The notes: generated by a model not told the origin, from the sequence alone. DNA of 64,000 nucleotides from an uncultured Bacteroidota bacterium (GCA_903831575.1 CAIKYB010000037.1:1-64000); one strand, 5' to 3'; shown: positions 18,861-28,712, counted from the first letter of the stretch. Numbers and translations: made by a program.

Positions 18861-20208
18861 ACCCTTTTCTCCATTTCTCTGATTTCATATAAAAATATGC
18901 CATACTTAATATCGTTGTCCAATAGATGAATTCATTACTCCAGGCCATTGCGAGTGAAACGTAATGATATTTCATAAAATACCAAGTGTAGATCAGATAG
19001 AGAAGAATAGCTGAAATTTCTATCAATAAGTTTATTTTAGTTTTACCCGTACCCGTTAATCCATTAAGCCAAATATTAGCAACGCTCATTAGGATCATTC
19101 CTAATGATACGATCCTGATTACAGGAATACCTTCTTCCAGAAAAGTTTCATTTTGACCAAATAATTTAAAGAAATGAATAGGAAAAAGGTTTAAAATTAA
19201 AATGATAATGAAGCACAAGCTTAAACTCCAGTAGCTTATTTTTTTTATTATAGGGATAACCATGTCTTCTCTTTTTTGTCCAATCAAATTCGATACCATG
19301 GTATTGCTAGTCCCTGCAAATGCCCAAATAAAAACACCTGCCAATCCAAATACATTTCTCATGGTATTGCTGATGGCTTTTGCCATAGGACCTTTTGTTT
19401 CTATTAAAAGAAAAAATACTAGCCATGTCGCCAAACTGAGAATAAATTGTAAAATAAGTGGCAAAGCTACTTTTAGAATTTGTTTACTAATGACAACATC
19501 TTTGGCAAAAGATGAGAGCAAGTTGAATTTCTTTTTTAATCCTGAATAAACGATGACTACAAATACAACAATCATTCCAATACATTCTGACAATACAGAT
19601 GCTACAGCTGCTCCATTAAATCCCATTGTTGGCAAACCGAATTTCCCAAAAATGAGAAGATAATCGAAAAAGACATTGCATAAAGCCTCGCAAGCAAAAC
19701 CAATTAATAAATAGCGGCTGTTTAATGAAGCTATTAAAAAGGCATTTCCCATTTGAAATAAATATAGAAAGGGGAGTCCCATTATTCTTATTTTTAAAAA
19801 ACTCATTTCAGCAGGGTAGGATGTGGGGTTGGCCACTTCTTTAAGAATCAAGGGAGCTACCAACCAGGTGAAAAGAATAAAAACTACTGAAAGTTGAATG
19901 CTGATTCTTATCCCTTGTGCCAATACTGTTTTGAAGGCTTCAGGCTTGCCACTTCCTGCATATCCGGAAAATACGGATTGCATAGAACTGTTTAGCCCAT
20001 GACCAGCAACAGCAAAAATGAGGTAGAAAACACCTGTAATGCCCGCATTGCCAAGGGCTTCATGGCTGAGGTGCCCCAGAAATATGCTATTTACCAGCAT
20101 ATTTAATTGTGGAATTAATATTGCTAAGGTTATAGGAAGCGCAATCGACAATATTTGTTTATTGTCAACATGCACTCTTAAGTCATTTATTGTTTCATTT
20201 CTTTCCAT
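18859..20208 (-). CDS. MATE family efflux transporter
   Basis: A 449-residue membrane protein with 12 hydrophobic segments in two MatE halves. The N-terminal signature IALPITLAILIPQLNMLVNS and the VSNLIGQK loop in the second half fit Na+/H+-driven multidrug and toxin extrusion proteins. The substrate is unknown. It stands alone, divergent from the DUF3822-rsmD-lpxK unit. A TATTTTTG -7 box lies 8 bases before its ATG. Confidence 0.92.
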   Translation of the reverse strand: MERNETINDLRVHVDNKQILSIALPITLAILIPQLNMLVNSIFLGHLSHEALGNAGITGVFYLIFAVAGHGLNSSMQSVFSGYAGSGKPEAFKTVLAQGIRISIQLSVVFILFTWLVAPLILKEVANPTSYPAEMSFLKIRIMGLPFLYLFQMGNAFLIASLNSRYLLIGFACEALCNVFFDYLLIFGKFGLPTMGFNGAAVASVLSECIGMIVVFVVIVYSGLKKKFNLLSSFAKDVVISKQILKVALPLILQFILSLATWLVFFLLIETKGPMAKAISNTMRNVFGLAGVFIWAFAGTSNTMVSNLIGQKREDMVIPIIKKISYWSLSLCFIIILILNLFPIHFFKLFGQNETFLEEGIPVIRIVSLGMILMSVANIWLNGLTGTGKTKINLLIEISAILLYLIYTWYFMKYHYVSLAMAWSNEFIYWTTILSMAYFYMKSEKWRKG

Positions 20209-20216
20209 AAAGTCAG

Positions 20217-20224
20217 CAAAAATA
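20217..20224 (-). promoter_or_regulatory. -7 box (TATTTTTG) for the MATE gene in a near-palindrome
   Basis: TATTTTTG on the minus strand ends eight bases before the MATE ATG. With the plus-strand TATTTTG at 20228-20234 it forms a near-palindrome in the divergent gap, so both directions may be served from here. Confidence 0.45.
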
Positions 20225-20253
20225 TTGTTATTTTGCTAGCTCAAATTATATAA

Positions 20254-21066
20254 TTGAAATCAGCTATTCATATACCGTTTAAATCTTCCGCTAAATCTCT
20301 TGTCGATTTGCTCATTGAGGTCGGAGATTTTGGAATTACTTTATTATGGACATCAAATCAATTGGAATCAATTGATGGTTTTGCGGTGTATGTTTTTGAC
20401 GAAAATGACAACCAAGCAGAAAGTATAGAAAGCATTTTAAATTCCAATCAAATTAAGGGGGGGGATTTCAAGTCGGTTAAAATCCGGTACAATTATTCAG
20501 CTTCTTTATTGGTTCCTGAAAAGTATTTTCAATCATCCTTAAATGAAGGGATGTTATCCTTACTGTATGGAAAAAATGATGAAGTAGAAATTAAAAATGA
20601 TTTTGTAGCATTAAACAATATTCATAATATTTATCGTGTGCCAAAGTCAATAAGTCAATTATTGGCAACAACATTTTCTACATCAACTTCTTTGCATTCA
20701 ACTTCTTTACAAATTAATTATAAGAAAGAAGACAGCTCACTTTATTGTATTGTTTTTCATGAGTCTATAAAAGTTATCCTTTATCACGAAGGGAAATTGC
20801 AAATGGTTCAGCAATTTAAATATCAAGTTCCAAATGATGTGGTGTATCATCTGTTGAATGTTTGTCAGCAACACCAGCTCAATCCTTCTATAGTTTCATT
20901 TAGGCTTTCCGGAATGATTGTAAAAGAATCCAATTTATTTGAAGCCTTGTACAATTGTTTTTTGGATATCAGTTTTATGGATACAAAAGAGCATCAGTTT
21001 GCTTCTCATGAATTACCTTCTCATTTCTTCAGTCACTTAATTGAATTAGCAACATGCGAATTATAA
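20254..21066 (+). CDS. DUF3822 family protein
   Basis: A 270-residue protein found almost only in Bacteroidota, commonly just upstream of rsmD as here. The alternating beta/alpha pattern fits an ASKHA-like (actin/hexokinase-like) fold, but no catalytic motif can be assigned. The start is a TTG. Its 3' end overlaps the rsmD start by 13 bp, so the two are translationally coupled. Role unknown. Confidence 0.8.
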   Translation: MKSAIHIPFKSSAKSLVDLLIEVGDFGITLLWTSNQLESIDGFAVYVFDENDNQAESIESILNSNQIKGGDFKSVKIRYNYSASLLVPEKYFQSSLNEGMLSLLYGKNDEVEIKNDFVALNNIHNIYRVPKSISQLLATTFSTSTSLHSTSLQINYKKEDSSLYCIVFHESIKVILYHEGKLQMVQQFKYQVPNDVVYHLLNVCQQHQLNPSIVSFRLSGMIVKESNLFEALYNCFLDISFMDTKEHQFASHELPSHFFSHLIELATCEL

Positions 21067-21593
21067 GTGGAATACATGGAGGGAGAAGAATTTCGCCTCC
21101 TTCAAAAATGCCCAATACAAGGCCTACGACTGATATTGCAAAAGAAGGCCTTTTTAATATCATTGAAAATAATATTGACATTACAACTATTGAATCGCTG
21201 GATTTATTTGGTGGTACGGGCTGTATCAGTTACGAATTGGCAAGCAGGGGCGCAGCACATCTTACCATAGTAGAAAAAGATCCGAAGATGTTTGAGTTTA
21301 TAAAGAATACCGCAAAGGCTTTGAGTTTTGATCATATTGCAGTGGTCAAACAAGATGTATTTTCTTTTATCAATTCCTGTAGCTATCAATATGATTTTAT
21401 TTTTGCAGGGCCACCTTATGCATTAGCTTCGATTGATGAAATACCAAGACTTATTTTTCAGAAGGGGTTATTGAAAAAAGGAGGATGGTTCGTTTTGGAG
21501 CATACGCCAAGAAATGATTACAAAAAATTTGACCATTACAAAACAGAAAGAAATTATGGAACAACCATTTTTTCGATCTTTACACAAGAATAA
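21054..21593 (+). CDS. rsmD: 16S rRNA (guanine966-N2)-methyltransferase
   Basis: A 179-residue SAM-dependent methyltransferase. The start MRIISGIHGGRRISPP and RPTTDIAKEGLFN match RsmD. Motif I is DLFGGTGCISYELASRG and the acidic SAM loop is VEKDP. The catalytic motif IV reads AGPPY where (D/N)PP(Y/F) is canonical. It methylates N2 of G966 of 16S rRNA during ribosome assembly. It lies in the DUF3822-rsmD-lpxK group; lpxK begins 11 bp after its stop. Confidence 0.9.
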   Translation: MRIISGIHGGRRISPPSKMPNTRPTTDIAKEGLFNIIENNIDITTIESLDLFGGTGCISYELASRGAAHLTIVEKDPKMFEFIKNTAKALSFDHIAVVKQDVFSFINSCSYQYDFIFAGPPYALASIDEIPRLIFQKGLLKKGGWFVLEHTPRNDYKKFDHYKTERNYGTTIFSIFTQE

Positions 21594-21604
21594 ATTTTAC
21601 AGCA

Positions 21605-22687
21605 TTGTTAAAAAGTTTCAGATATCTTTTCATTCCTTTTGCCCTTGTTTATGGTGTTATCATAAGGCTAAGGAATCTGCTTTTCGATTTTAATATTATT
21701 AAGTCGGCCAGTTTTAATTTTCCAATAATTTGTATTGGGAATTTAGCTGTTGGTGGCACAGGGAAAACGCCAATGACAGAGTATATTATAGAAGAATTAA
21801 AAAATGAGTACAAGATTGCTACTCTCAGTAGAGGTTATAAAAGAAAGACAAAAGGATTTGCCGTTGCGAATAATACTACCACAGCATTGGAGATAGGAGA
21901 TGAACCGATGCAGTTTCATCGTAAATTTCCTGAAGTTGTTGTTGCTGTTGGGGAAGAAAGGGTAGTTGCCATTCCTCAGATATTATTTCAATATCCAAAT
22001 ACGGAAGCAATTGTATTGGATGATGCCTTTCAACACAGGAGCGTAAAATCAGGGTTAAATATTCTACTCACGGATTATAATAATTTGTACACAAGAGATT
22101 TAATGTTTCCTGCCGGAGACTTGAGAGATATTAAATCAAGTCAAAAAAGAGCAGATATAATTGTTGTTACAAAATGCAAGACTAATCTTGATGATTTTGA
22201 AAAAGCTGCATTAATAAAAGAAATAAATCCATTGTCACATCAGAAGGTTTTCTTTACAAAAATGGTGTATTCCAGACCGTATCATCTTTTTAATCATGTT
22301 GAAATAAATATAGAACCGAAAAATCACATTTTACTTTTGTGTGGTATTGCTAATCCTAAACCGATAAAGAAATACTTGAGTGCAAATGTTCATTCTTATG
22401 ATATGATCAAATTTCCTGATCATCATATTTTTACAACAGATGATCTTTTGGAAATCAAGGCCCAGTTTGGTAAAATTCTTTCTAGCAATAAAATAATACT
22501 TACAACAGAAAAAGATGCCGTAAGACTAGAGAAATTTCAAAATGAATTGCAGTATTTCCCCATTTTTGTTTTGCCTGTTAAGCATGAATTTTTGTTTAAT
22601 GAAAATCTTGAATTCGATAATTCTTTACGAACATTTATAGATTCCTTTAAAAAGAGTACAACGATTTCACAGTCACTTAACAATTAA
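21605..22687 (+). CDS. lpxK: Tetraacyldisaccharide 4'-kinase
   Basis: Phosphorylates the 4' position of the lipid A disaccharide at the inner membrane. The 360 residues have an N-terminal membrane-contact helix, the P-loop VGGTGKTP (about 49-56), the SRGYKRK motif, VGDEP-like IGDEPMQFHRKFP, and VLDDAFQHR with the catalytic aspartates, all typical of LpxK. The start codon is TTG. Its presence shows the organism makes lipid A. Transcribed with rsmD. Confidence 0.95.
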   Translation: MLKSFRYLFIPFALVYGVIIRLRNLLFDFNIIKSASFNFPIICIGNLAVGGTGKTPMTEYIIEELKNEYKIATLSRGYKRKTKGFAVANNTTTALEIGDEPMQFHRKFPEVVVAVGEERVVAIPQILFQYPNTEAIVLDDAFQHRSVKSGLNILLTDYNNLYTRDLMFPAGDLRDIKSSQKRADIIVVTKCKTNLDDFEKAALIKEINPLSHQKVFFTKMVYSRPYHLFNHVEINIEPKNHILLLCGIANPKPIKKYLSANVHSYDMIKFPDHHIFTTDDLLEIKAQFGKILSSNKIILTTEKDAVRLEKFQNELQYFPIFVLPVKHEFLFNENLEFDNSLRTFIDSFKKSTTISQSLNN

Positions 22688-22740
22688 TTAAGAAGCTTGT
22701 CAAATAAATCCAACATCTTGCAGACTTTAAAAATTTAAAA

Positions 22741-25572
22741 ATGAAAAACGTCCTATTTTTGATAAGTTTAATATTTGCAGGTGTGTTAAATGGGTGGGCT
22801 CAGGAGTCAGTTTCATTAACAGGTATAATCAAATCAATAGACGGGAACCCTTTGTCCAATGCAACTGTTATTTTATATGATCTTTCCAATCATGACAGTT
22901 TAAAAACTTCTTCTAAAGAAAACGGATTGTACAGATTTTTAAATGTAAAATCAGATAAGTTTTCTATTTTGGTTTCTTTTATTGGGTTTGATAATTTTTC
23001 AAAGACTTATGATTTTTCATCAAAATCAGGAAGTATATCCGTTGAAGATATTTTTTTGAACCCTGGTAGTAACATGCTTGGAAATATTACACTTGAATCG
23101 CAGAAAGTTCAGATCAAGGAGGATACGGTTTCCTATATTATTGACAGTACGATGTATAGAAAGAATGATAATGTCGAAGCATTGTTGAAAAATTTGCCAG
23201 GTGTACAAGTAGACAAAGATGGTACAGTAACGGCACAAGGGAAACAAGTAACCAAAGTAAAAGTAAATGGCAAAGAATTTTTTAATGGAGACGTAACCAC
23301 TGCTTCAAGAGAGTTAAATGCAGATATGGTTGATAAGGTTCAAATTATAGATGATTATGGCGATCAAGCAGCCTTCACGGGAATAAAAGATGGAGATCCT
23401 TCCAAAACACTTAATATTCAACTGAAGAAAGATAAAAATAAAGGTTATTTTGGAAATGGCACAGCTGGAGCAGGTACAGCTAGCCGTTATCTTGGGTCGC
23501 TTTCATTGAATAGATTTAATGATGACCAACAAATCTCATTGATAAGTAATATAAACAATACCAATGCCAGTCAATTTAATTTCGGTTCTATGGGAGGGGT
23601 TGTTGGTAATTTGATGGGCAGTATGAGTCGATCAATGGGGATTGGGAGTGGCGGAAGTGGAGTGGGGGCTGCAATTGGTAATTTAGGCAATAATGATGGG
23701 ATTAATACAACAAAATCTATTGGATTAAATTACAGAGATAATTTTGGTCCTAATTTAGAGGTGTATGGTAGTTATAGTTTTTCAAATAAAGGAACACTGT
23801 CTTTAAAAAATTCTACCCAGCAAAATATTTATCAGGATAAAACTACTTCCTATATTCAGCAATCAAATAATTTTTCTTTGGTTGACAACCATCGTGTATC
23901 CTTCAATCTAGAATATAAAATGGATTCTATGAATTATTTCAAATTGAATCCTAGTATTACTTATAATAAAACCAGTACAGACTATATTTCAGACTTTGTA
24001 TCCAATGCAGATAGCTACAAAAATTCTGAAGGAAATATGAATGATCAAAGTATATCCAATAGTCCTAATCTTAAGGGGAGTTTATTATTTAATCATCGGT
24101 TTAAAAAAAGAGGCAGAACCATGTCTGTTAATCTTAATGCTGGATTATCTAGAAATGAATCCGATGAAGACTATGACAACTTTATAAAAATGTATTTTCC
24201 CAATGGATCGCTTGATACGTTGCAGCAATTACAGCAAATTACGCAGGATAATAAAAACAAAAATTATGGAGGAAAAATATCCTATACAGAACCTTTATCT
24301 AGAAAAAGAAATTTAGAATTTAACTATTCTTATAATTATCAATACATAGATAATGACAGAAGTGCTTACAATATTAATCAAGCGGATGGGCATTCTAAAT
24401 TTGATACAGCATTAAGTAATATTTACAACAGTACATACAAAACAAATCGTATTGGTTTGAATTTGCGTACTACACAAAAAAAATATAATTATACCATTGG
24501 GCTTTCAGCTCAACCTGCTATTATTGAAACCAAATCAATTACTGGAAAATCAGCGTATATTAGTCATCTCGTAAATTTTTATCCTGTAATTCGACTTGCT
24601 TATAACTTTTCAAAAAGTCGCTCATTGAACATGAATTACAATGGTAGCTCTAACCAGCCAAGTAATGCGCAGTTGCAGCCTGTTGCAGATAAATCTAACC
24701 CTCAATTTATTTCTATTGGGAATCCTGATTTAAAACCTGAGTTTACTAATACCTTCAGTATGCGGTATAATAATTTTGATTTCATTTCTGGTAATGTTTT
24801 TTTTGGAAATATCAGTGCCTCTTTTGTCCAGAATAAAATTGCAAATAGTACAAAGCTATTAAGAGGGGGTGTTCAGGAAACCAAATATGAAAATACAAAT
24901 GGCTATTACAATCTATTTGGATTTTATAATATCTCAAGACCGATTAAAAATAGAAAATATGTATTTAATTTCGGCGGCAATCTTGGTTTTAACAATAACG
25001 TTTCACTTTTAAGAGACAGCTTTGATATCAGTAATAAAAATATTGGAAAGAATTGGGTTGTTGGGCAACGCTTCTCTACTGATATAAAAATAAAAAAATC
25101 GATGGAGACTACCATTGCTGCTAACTATTCTATAAATAACAATAGTTATACCTTACAATCAGAGTTGAATTCAAATACAGTTGCCTGGACGCTGTCTAAT
25201 AACTCCAGATTTTTTCTGCCAAAAGATTTTATTTTAAGTTATGATCTAGATAAAACAATAAATTCTGGGTTAGCTGAAAATGTTAATTCCAATCCATTAA
25301 TTATAAATGCCACTTTAGAAAAACAGTTTTTATCGAAAAAGAATCTTTCTATTAAACTTCAGGTTTTTGATTTATTGAATGAGAATATAGGTTTAAGCAG
25401 GTCAGTTACGGGTACAGGATTTACAGATACACGTACAAACAGATTAGGTAGATATGTTATGATTAGCCTGGTATTTAGACTTAATAAATTTTTTGGCGAC
25501 CAGAAGGGAGGAGGAATGATGGGAATGCCAATGGGAGAGGGGATGCATATGATGAGAGGGAATGGTTTTTAA
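22741..25572 (+). CDS. Outer-membrane beta-barrel protein (CarboxypepD_reg-like, OMP_b-brl_3)
   Basis: A 943-residue TonB-dependent-receptor-like protein. A signal peptide (ending NGWA) precedes a carboxypeptidase-regulatory-like domain (about 25-105), a plug-like segment (about 125-235: NLPGVQVDKDG, VKVNGKEFFNGD) and a long barrel. This layout is the OMP_b-brl_3 group of Bacteroidota. The C-terminus is unusual: a Met/Gly/His-rich tail (MMGMPMGEGMHMMRG) where barrels normally end in an aromatic strand. A second Met/Gly-rich stretch lies at about 280-305. Met-rich segments often bind copper, which fits the SCO and YHYH genes downstream (inferred). Confidence 0.85.
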   Translation: MKNVLFLISLIFAGVLNGWAQESVSLTGIIKSIDGNPLSNATVILYDLSNHDSLKTSSKENGLYRFLNVKSDKFSILVSFIGFDNFSKTYDFSSKSGSISVEDIFLNPGSNMLGNITLESQKVQIKEDTVSYIIDSTMYRKNDNVEALLKNLPGVQVDKDGTVTAQGKQVTKVKVNGKEFFNGDVTTASRELNADMVDKVQIIDDYGDQAAFTGIKDGDPSKTLNIQLKKDKNKGYFGNGTAGAGTASRYLGSLSLNRFNDDQQISLISNINNTNASQFNFGSMGGVVGNLMGSMSRSMGIGSGGSGVGAAIGNLGNNDGINTTKSIGLNYRDNFGPNLEVYGSYSFSNKGTLSLKNSTQQNIYQDKTTSYIQQSNNFSLVDNHRVSFNLEYKMDSMNYFKLNPSITYNKTSTDYISDFVSNADSYKNSEGNMNDQSISNSPNLKGSLLFNHRFKKRGRTMSVNLNAGLSRNESDEDYDNFIKMYFPNGSLDTLQQLQQITQDNKNKNYGGKISYTEPLSRKRNLEFNYSYNYQYIDNDRSAYNINQADGHSKFDTALSNIYNSTYKTNRIGLNLRTTQKKYNYTIGLSAQPAIIETKSITGKSAYISHLVNFYPVIRLAYNFSKSRSLNMNYNGSSNQPSNAQLQPVADKSNPQFISIGNPDLKPEFTNTFSMRYNNFDFISGNVFFGNISASFVQNKIANSTKLLRGGVQETKYENTNGYYNLFGFYNISRPIKNRKYVFNFGGNLGFNNNVSLLRDSFDISNKNIGKNWVVGQRFSTDIKIKKSMETTIAANYSINNNSYTLQSELNSNTVAWTLSNNSRFFLPKDFILSYDLDKTINSGLAENVNSNPLIINATLEKQFLSKKNLSIKLQVFDLLNENIGLSRSVTGTGFTDTRTNRLGRYVMISLVFRLNKFFGDQKGGGMMGMPMGEGMHMMRGNGF

Positions 25573-25661
25573 ACGAGGGTTTTTTACTAATTCTACTTCT
25601 AATGTTTTTGTGATTTTTACTATTATATTCAACATTAATTTCAATTTTAAAAAAAACGCGT

Positions 25662-27398
25662 ATGAATAAGAACCTCATTTTGATTAGTGCTTTTTTATTA
25701 ATCGCTGCTATGTCTTGCAAAAAGAATGATTCAGCAGGATCAACGCCTTCAACAGCAAGTGTTTCATCCTTGTCATGTAGTGGAGTCGTGTTTAATAATG
25801 AGGCGTATATGAACTCGCCATTTTCTGCAACAGCGTCTGTCCCTTATACAGGGGGAAATGGAGTGTCCTATTCAAATGGTGATTCAATTCGATCAACAGG
25901 AGTTACTGGATTAACAGCGGTATTGCAGATGGGGGCATTACAAAATGGAAATGGAAGCCTAACGTATTTGGTTATTGGAATACCAATTGGAACACCTGCA
26001 ATGGATTCTATTGCAAATTTCCCTATAAGTTTTGGCGGTCGGGTATGTAATTTACAATTAATAGTTAAGCCACCAGTTAATGGAGGTGGAGGGGGAGCAC
26101 CTCCTTCAATAACAGCTTTAAATTGCAGTGCTGTTTCCTTTTCAGTATCAACTGCAACAGTAAATACTGCGTATACTGCGACAGCTACTATTCCATATGA
26201 GGGAGGTAACGGAGCTCCTTACACGATAGGTTCTGCAATATCTTCAACGGGTGTGTTGGGATTAAGCGCAGTACTTCAAGCAGGTACACTTGCAAATGGT
26301 AATGGTAATTTTTTATGTTTGGTTTCAGGTACACCAACATCTACTGGTACGGCTATTTTTCCAGTAAGTGTGGGTGGGCAGTTATGTAATATTAGTTTAG
26401 TTGTTAACGCAGTTAATCCTGCTACTCCTTCTGTAACAACATTGGGTTGTATTTCTGCTTCATATTCAGTTTCTACAGCAACAGCAAATACTGCATATAC
26501 TGCAATTGCTACTATTCCTTATGCAGGAGGTAACGGAGCTGCTTATGTGAATGGAACTGCTATATCTTCAACTGGTGTTACGGGATTGAGTGCTGTGCTT
26601 CAAGGAGGGACACTTGCTAATGGCAATGGTAATTTATCATATTCGATTTCAGGTACGCCAACATCAACAGGGACAGCTACGTTTCCAATAAGTTTTGGTG
26701 GTCAGTCATGTAGTATTAGTTTAACTGTAAATACTGGTGCGACTTCTAACAGAACAGTTTACGATTCTATTTATGGGGCTTATAGTATTACTTACACTTC
26801 TACCACCGTTACGATAAAATCATATGATCAGCCTAATCGTAAAAGTGTTTATTGGCCTACTAATAATGTACTTTATGAGGCCTTCTCTGGTCCAACTTTT
26901 CATGATAGCTCTTTTATAAAAGCTCCAGGAACTATTGGTGTCCAAAATATAACATTGACCTTCCCTCTAAATCCAGTTATGGCATCTACTCATGCTGCTA
27001 CACCAATGGGTGTTATCGGAATTGGGTTAGATGGGGTGCCATTTTTTAACCAATATGCAGCAGGAGGAGTTGTTTTAGGTGGCGAGATTCATGGTTTTGA
27101 TCAATACTGGGGGCATCCTCAAATGTCGAATATGTATCATTATCACGTAGAACCTAAATATCTTACAACGGTTCATGCCACCAAGCATTCATTGATGGGT
27201 TTTCTATTGGATGGCTTCCCTGTATATGGTCCTGAAGAAGTAGGAGGGTCAACTCCAACCGGTTTGGATGTTTATCATGGTCATACACATGCCACCACAG
27301 AGTATCCTGGAGGGATTTATCATTATCATTTTACAAACGACTCGCCTTATTTAAATGGCAATGGTTTTTATGGTACAAAAGGTACGGTAACCCAATAG
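25662..27398 (+). CDS. YHYH domain lipoprotein with three N-terminal repeats
   Basis: A 578-residue lipoprotein (lipobox AAMSC, Cys 19). Three ~100-residue repeats (about 35-360; core PYxGGNG ... ISSTGVxGLSAVLQ ... FGGQxC) precede a C-terminal YHYH domain with the motifs MYHYHVEP, DVYHGHTHAT and GIYHYHF. This histidine density suggests metal binding; the family function is not established. A CKK lipoprotein start is typical of Bacteroidota surface lipoproteins. The next gene starts 10 bp after its stop, and a SCO gene follows, which supports a copper theme. Confidence 0.85.
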   Translation: MNKNLILISAFLLIAAMSCKKNDSAGSTPSTASVSSLSCSGVVFNNEAYMNSPFSATASVPYTGGNGVSYSNGDSIRSTGVTGLTAVLQMGALQNGNGSLTYLVIGIPIGTPAMDSIANFPISFGGRVCNLQLIVKPPVNGGGGGAPPSITALNCSAVSFSVSTATVNTAYTATATIPYEGGNGAPYTIGSAISSTGVLGLSAVLQAGTLANGNGNFLCLVSGTPTSTGTAIFPVSVGGQLCNISLVVNAVNPATPSVTTLGCISASYSVSTATANTAYTAIATIPYAGGNGAAYVNGTAISSTGVTGLSAVLQGGTLANGNGNLSYSISGTPTSTGTATFPISFGGQSCSISLTVNTGATSNRTVYDSIYGAYSITYTSTTVTIKSYDQPNRKSVYWPTNNVLYEAFSGPTFHDSSFIKAPGTIGVQNITLTFPLNPVMASTHAATPMGVIGIGLDGVPFFNQYAAGGVVLGGEIHGFDQYWGHPQMSNMYHYHVEPKYLTTVHATKHSLMGFLLDGFPVYGPEEVGGSTPTGLDVYHGHTHATTEYPGGIYHYHFTNDSPYLNGNGFYGTKGTVTQ

Positions 27399-27408
27399 TT
27401 TTTTGCAG

Positions 27409-28053
27409 ATGAATAATCGTATAAAATCAATGAAGGATGCATTTTTTTTGTTTAGTATTGGTATGACACTTTCTTTTGCATCATCTTGTAATAATACTAT
27501 TAAGAATGAGGATATAGCTCATGATATCAAACCCATAAAAATAGAAAAAAAAGTCCCACTTGTATATATAAATTCAACGGACAATCGATTTTCTAACCAC
27601 CAGGATACTGTTTATTATGGGGACTCTTTTTTTACAGGCTATCGATATGGCTTATACGAAACCAGAGATACCTCATTCATTCAGTCTTATTTTAATGGGG
27701 TAGAGGAAGGATTCCAACGGAAATGGCATTCAAACAAACAGTTATCTGAAGAAAGGTTTTACATTAATGGTAAAAAAGAAGGTCTGCACAGAGGCTGGTG
27801 GCCTAATGGTAAATTAAAATTTTATTTTACGGTGTATAATGATAAATATGAAGGAGAGTTTAAAGAATGGATCGACAATGGATTGTTGGTGAAATATTTT
27901 CATTATGAAGATGGGAATGAAATGGGCAGTCAAAGATTATGGTGGGGAGATGGAACAGTGAGAGCAAATTATGTAATTAAAAATGGCAGAAAATACGGAC
28001 TATTAGGTCTAAAAACTTGTATTAATCCTTATGATTCAATTATTAAAAAATAG
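27409..28053 (+). CDS. MORN-repeat variant (YwqK-like) lipoprotein
   Basis: A ~214-residue predicted lipoprotein (lipobox FASSC). Three to four MORN-variant repeats run from about residue 95 on: GFQRKWHSNKQLSEERFY, GLHRGWWPNGKLKFYF, GEFKEWIDNGLLVKYF, GSQRLWWGDGTV. Proteins of this YwqK-like group are widespread in Bacteroidota and often have no known task. The ATG at 27409 is chosen over a TTG six bases upstream; 27430 is another possible start. The 3' end overlaps the SCO gene by 23 bp. Confidence 0.8.
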   Translation: MNNRIKSMKDAFFLFSIGMTLSFASSCNNTIKNEDIAHDIKPIKIEKKVPLVYINSTDNRFSNHQDTVYYGDSFFTGYRYGLYETRDTSFIQSYFNGVEEGFQRKWHSNKQLSEERFYINGKKEGLHRGWWPNGKLKFYFTVYNDKYEGEFKEWIDNGLLVKYFHYEDGNEMGSQRLWWGDGTVRANYVIKNGRKYGLLGLKTCINPYDSIIKK

Positions 28054-28684
28054 GAGCTTTGTTTTTTTGTTAACAACTATACTTGTTGCATGTAATCATA
28101 AGCCCAATATGGGTTCTATGCCATTTATCAATAAGCCAGATTTTACTCCGGAGTGGATTGATAAAGACAATCCTTTATTTGACAGCATTCATCAAATTCC
28201 TGCATTTTCATTTACAGATCAAGATGGGAAATCAGTTACAGAAAAAACGGTGGAAGATAAAATTTATGTAGCTAATTTTATTTTTACAAAATGTGCAAGT
28301 ATTTGTCCAAAGATGACAGCTAATATGAGTATTTTGCAAGAGGCATTTAAAAACGACAATGATGTTTTATTCCTTTCGCATTCTGTTACACCTGGTATGG
28401 ACAGCGTCCTAGTATTAAAAAAGTATGCCAAGGCGAAAGGAGTGATAAGTGGAAAATGGTATCTGTTGACCGGCAATCAAAATGATATTTATCGGTTGGC
28501 CAAAAGAGAGTATTACGCTGGAGATACTATAGGATATTACCAAACAGGTAATGAGTTTTTACACACCGAAAATTTCATTTTACTAGATAAGCACAGACGA
28601 ATTCGTGGTGTTTATAATGGAACATTGCAACTTGAAATGGAAAGGCTTATTGAGGATATCAATATGCTAAAAGAAGAGGATTGA
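28031..28684 (+). CDS. SCO1/SenC family copper chaperone (lipoprotein)
   Basis: A 217-residue thioredoxin-fold protein anchored by a lipobox (LVAC, Cys 21). The copper site of the family is complete: Cys88 and Cys92 in KCASICPKM and His178 in FLHTENF. SCO proteins deliver copper to the CuA centre of cytochrome c oxidase or act in envelope redox and copper homeostasis. No oxidase genes are in the window. The overlap with the MORN-like gene and the YHYH gene upstream indicates one operon. Confidence 0.92.
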   Translation: MIQLLKNRSFVFLLTTILVACNHKPNMGSMPFINKPDFTPEWIDKDNPLFDSIHQIPAFSFTDQDGKSVTEKTVEDKIYVANFIFTKCASICPKMTANMSILQEAFKNDNDVLFLSHSVTPGMDSVLVLKKYAKAKGVISGKWYLLTGNQNDIYRLAKREYYAGDTIGYYQTGNEFLHTENFILLDKHRRIRGVYNGTLQLEMERLIEDINMLKEED

Positions 28685-28712
28685 TGCTCTATAATAATTC
28701 CTTAAAAGTCAT

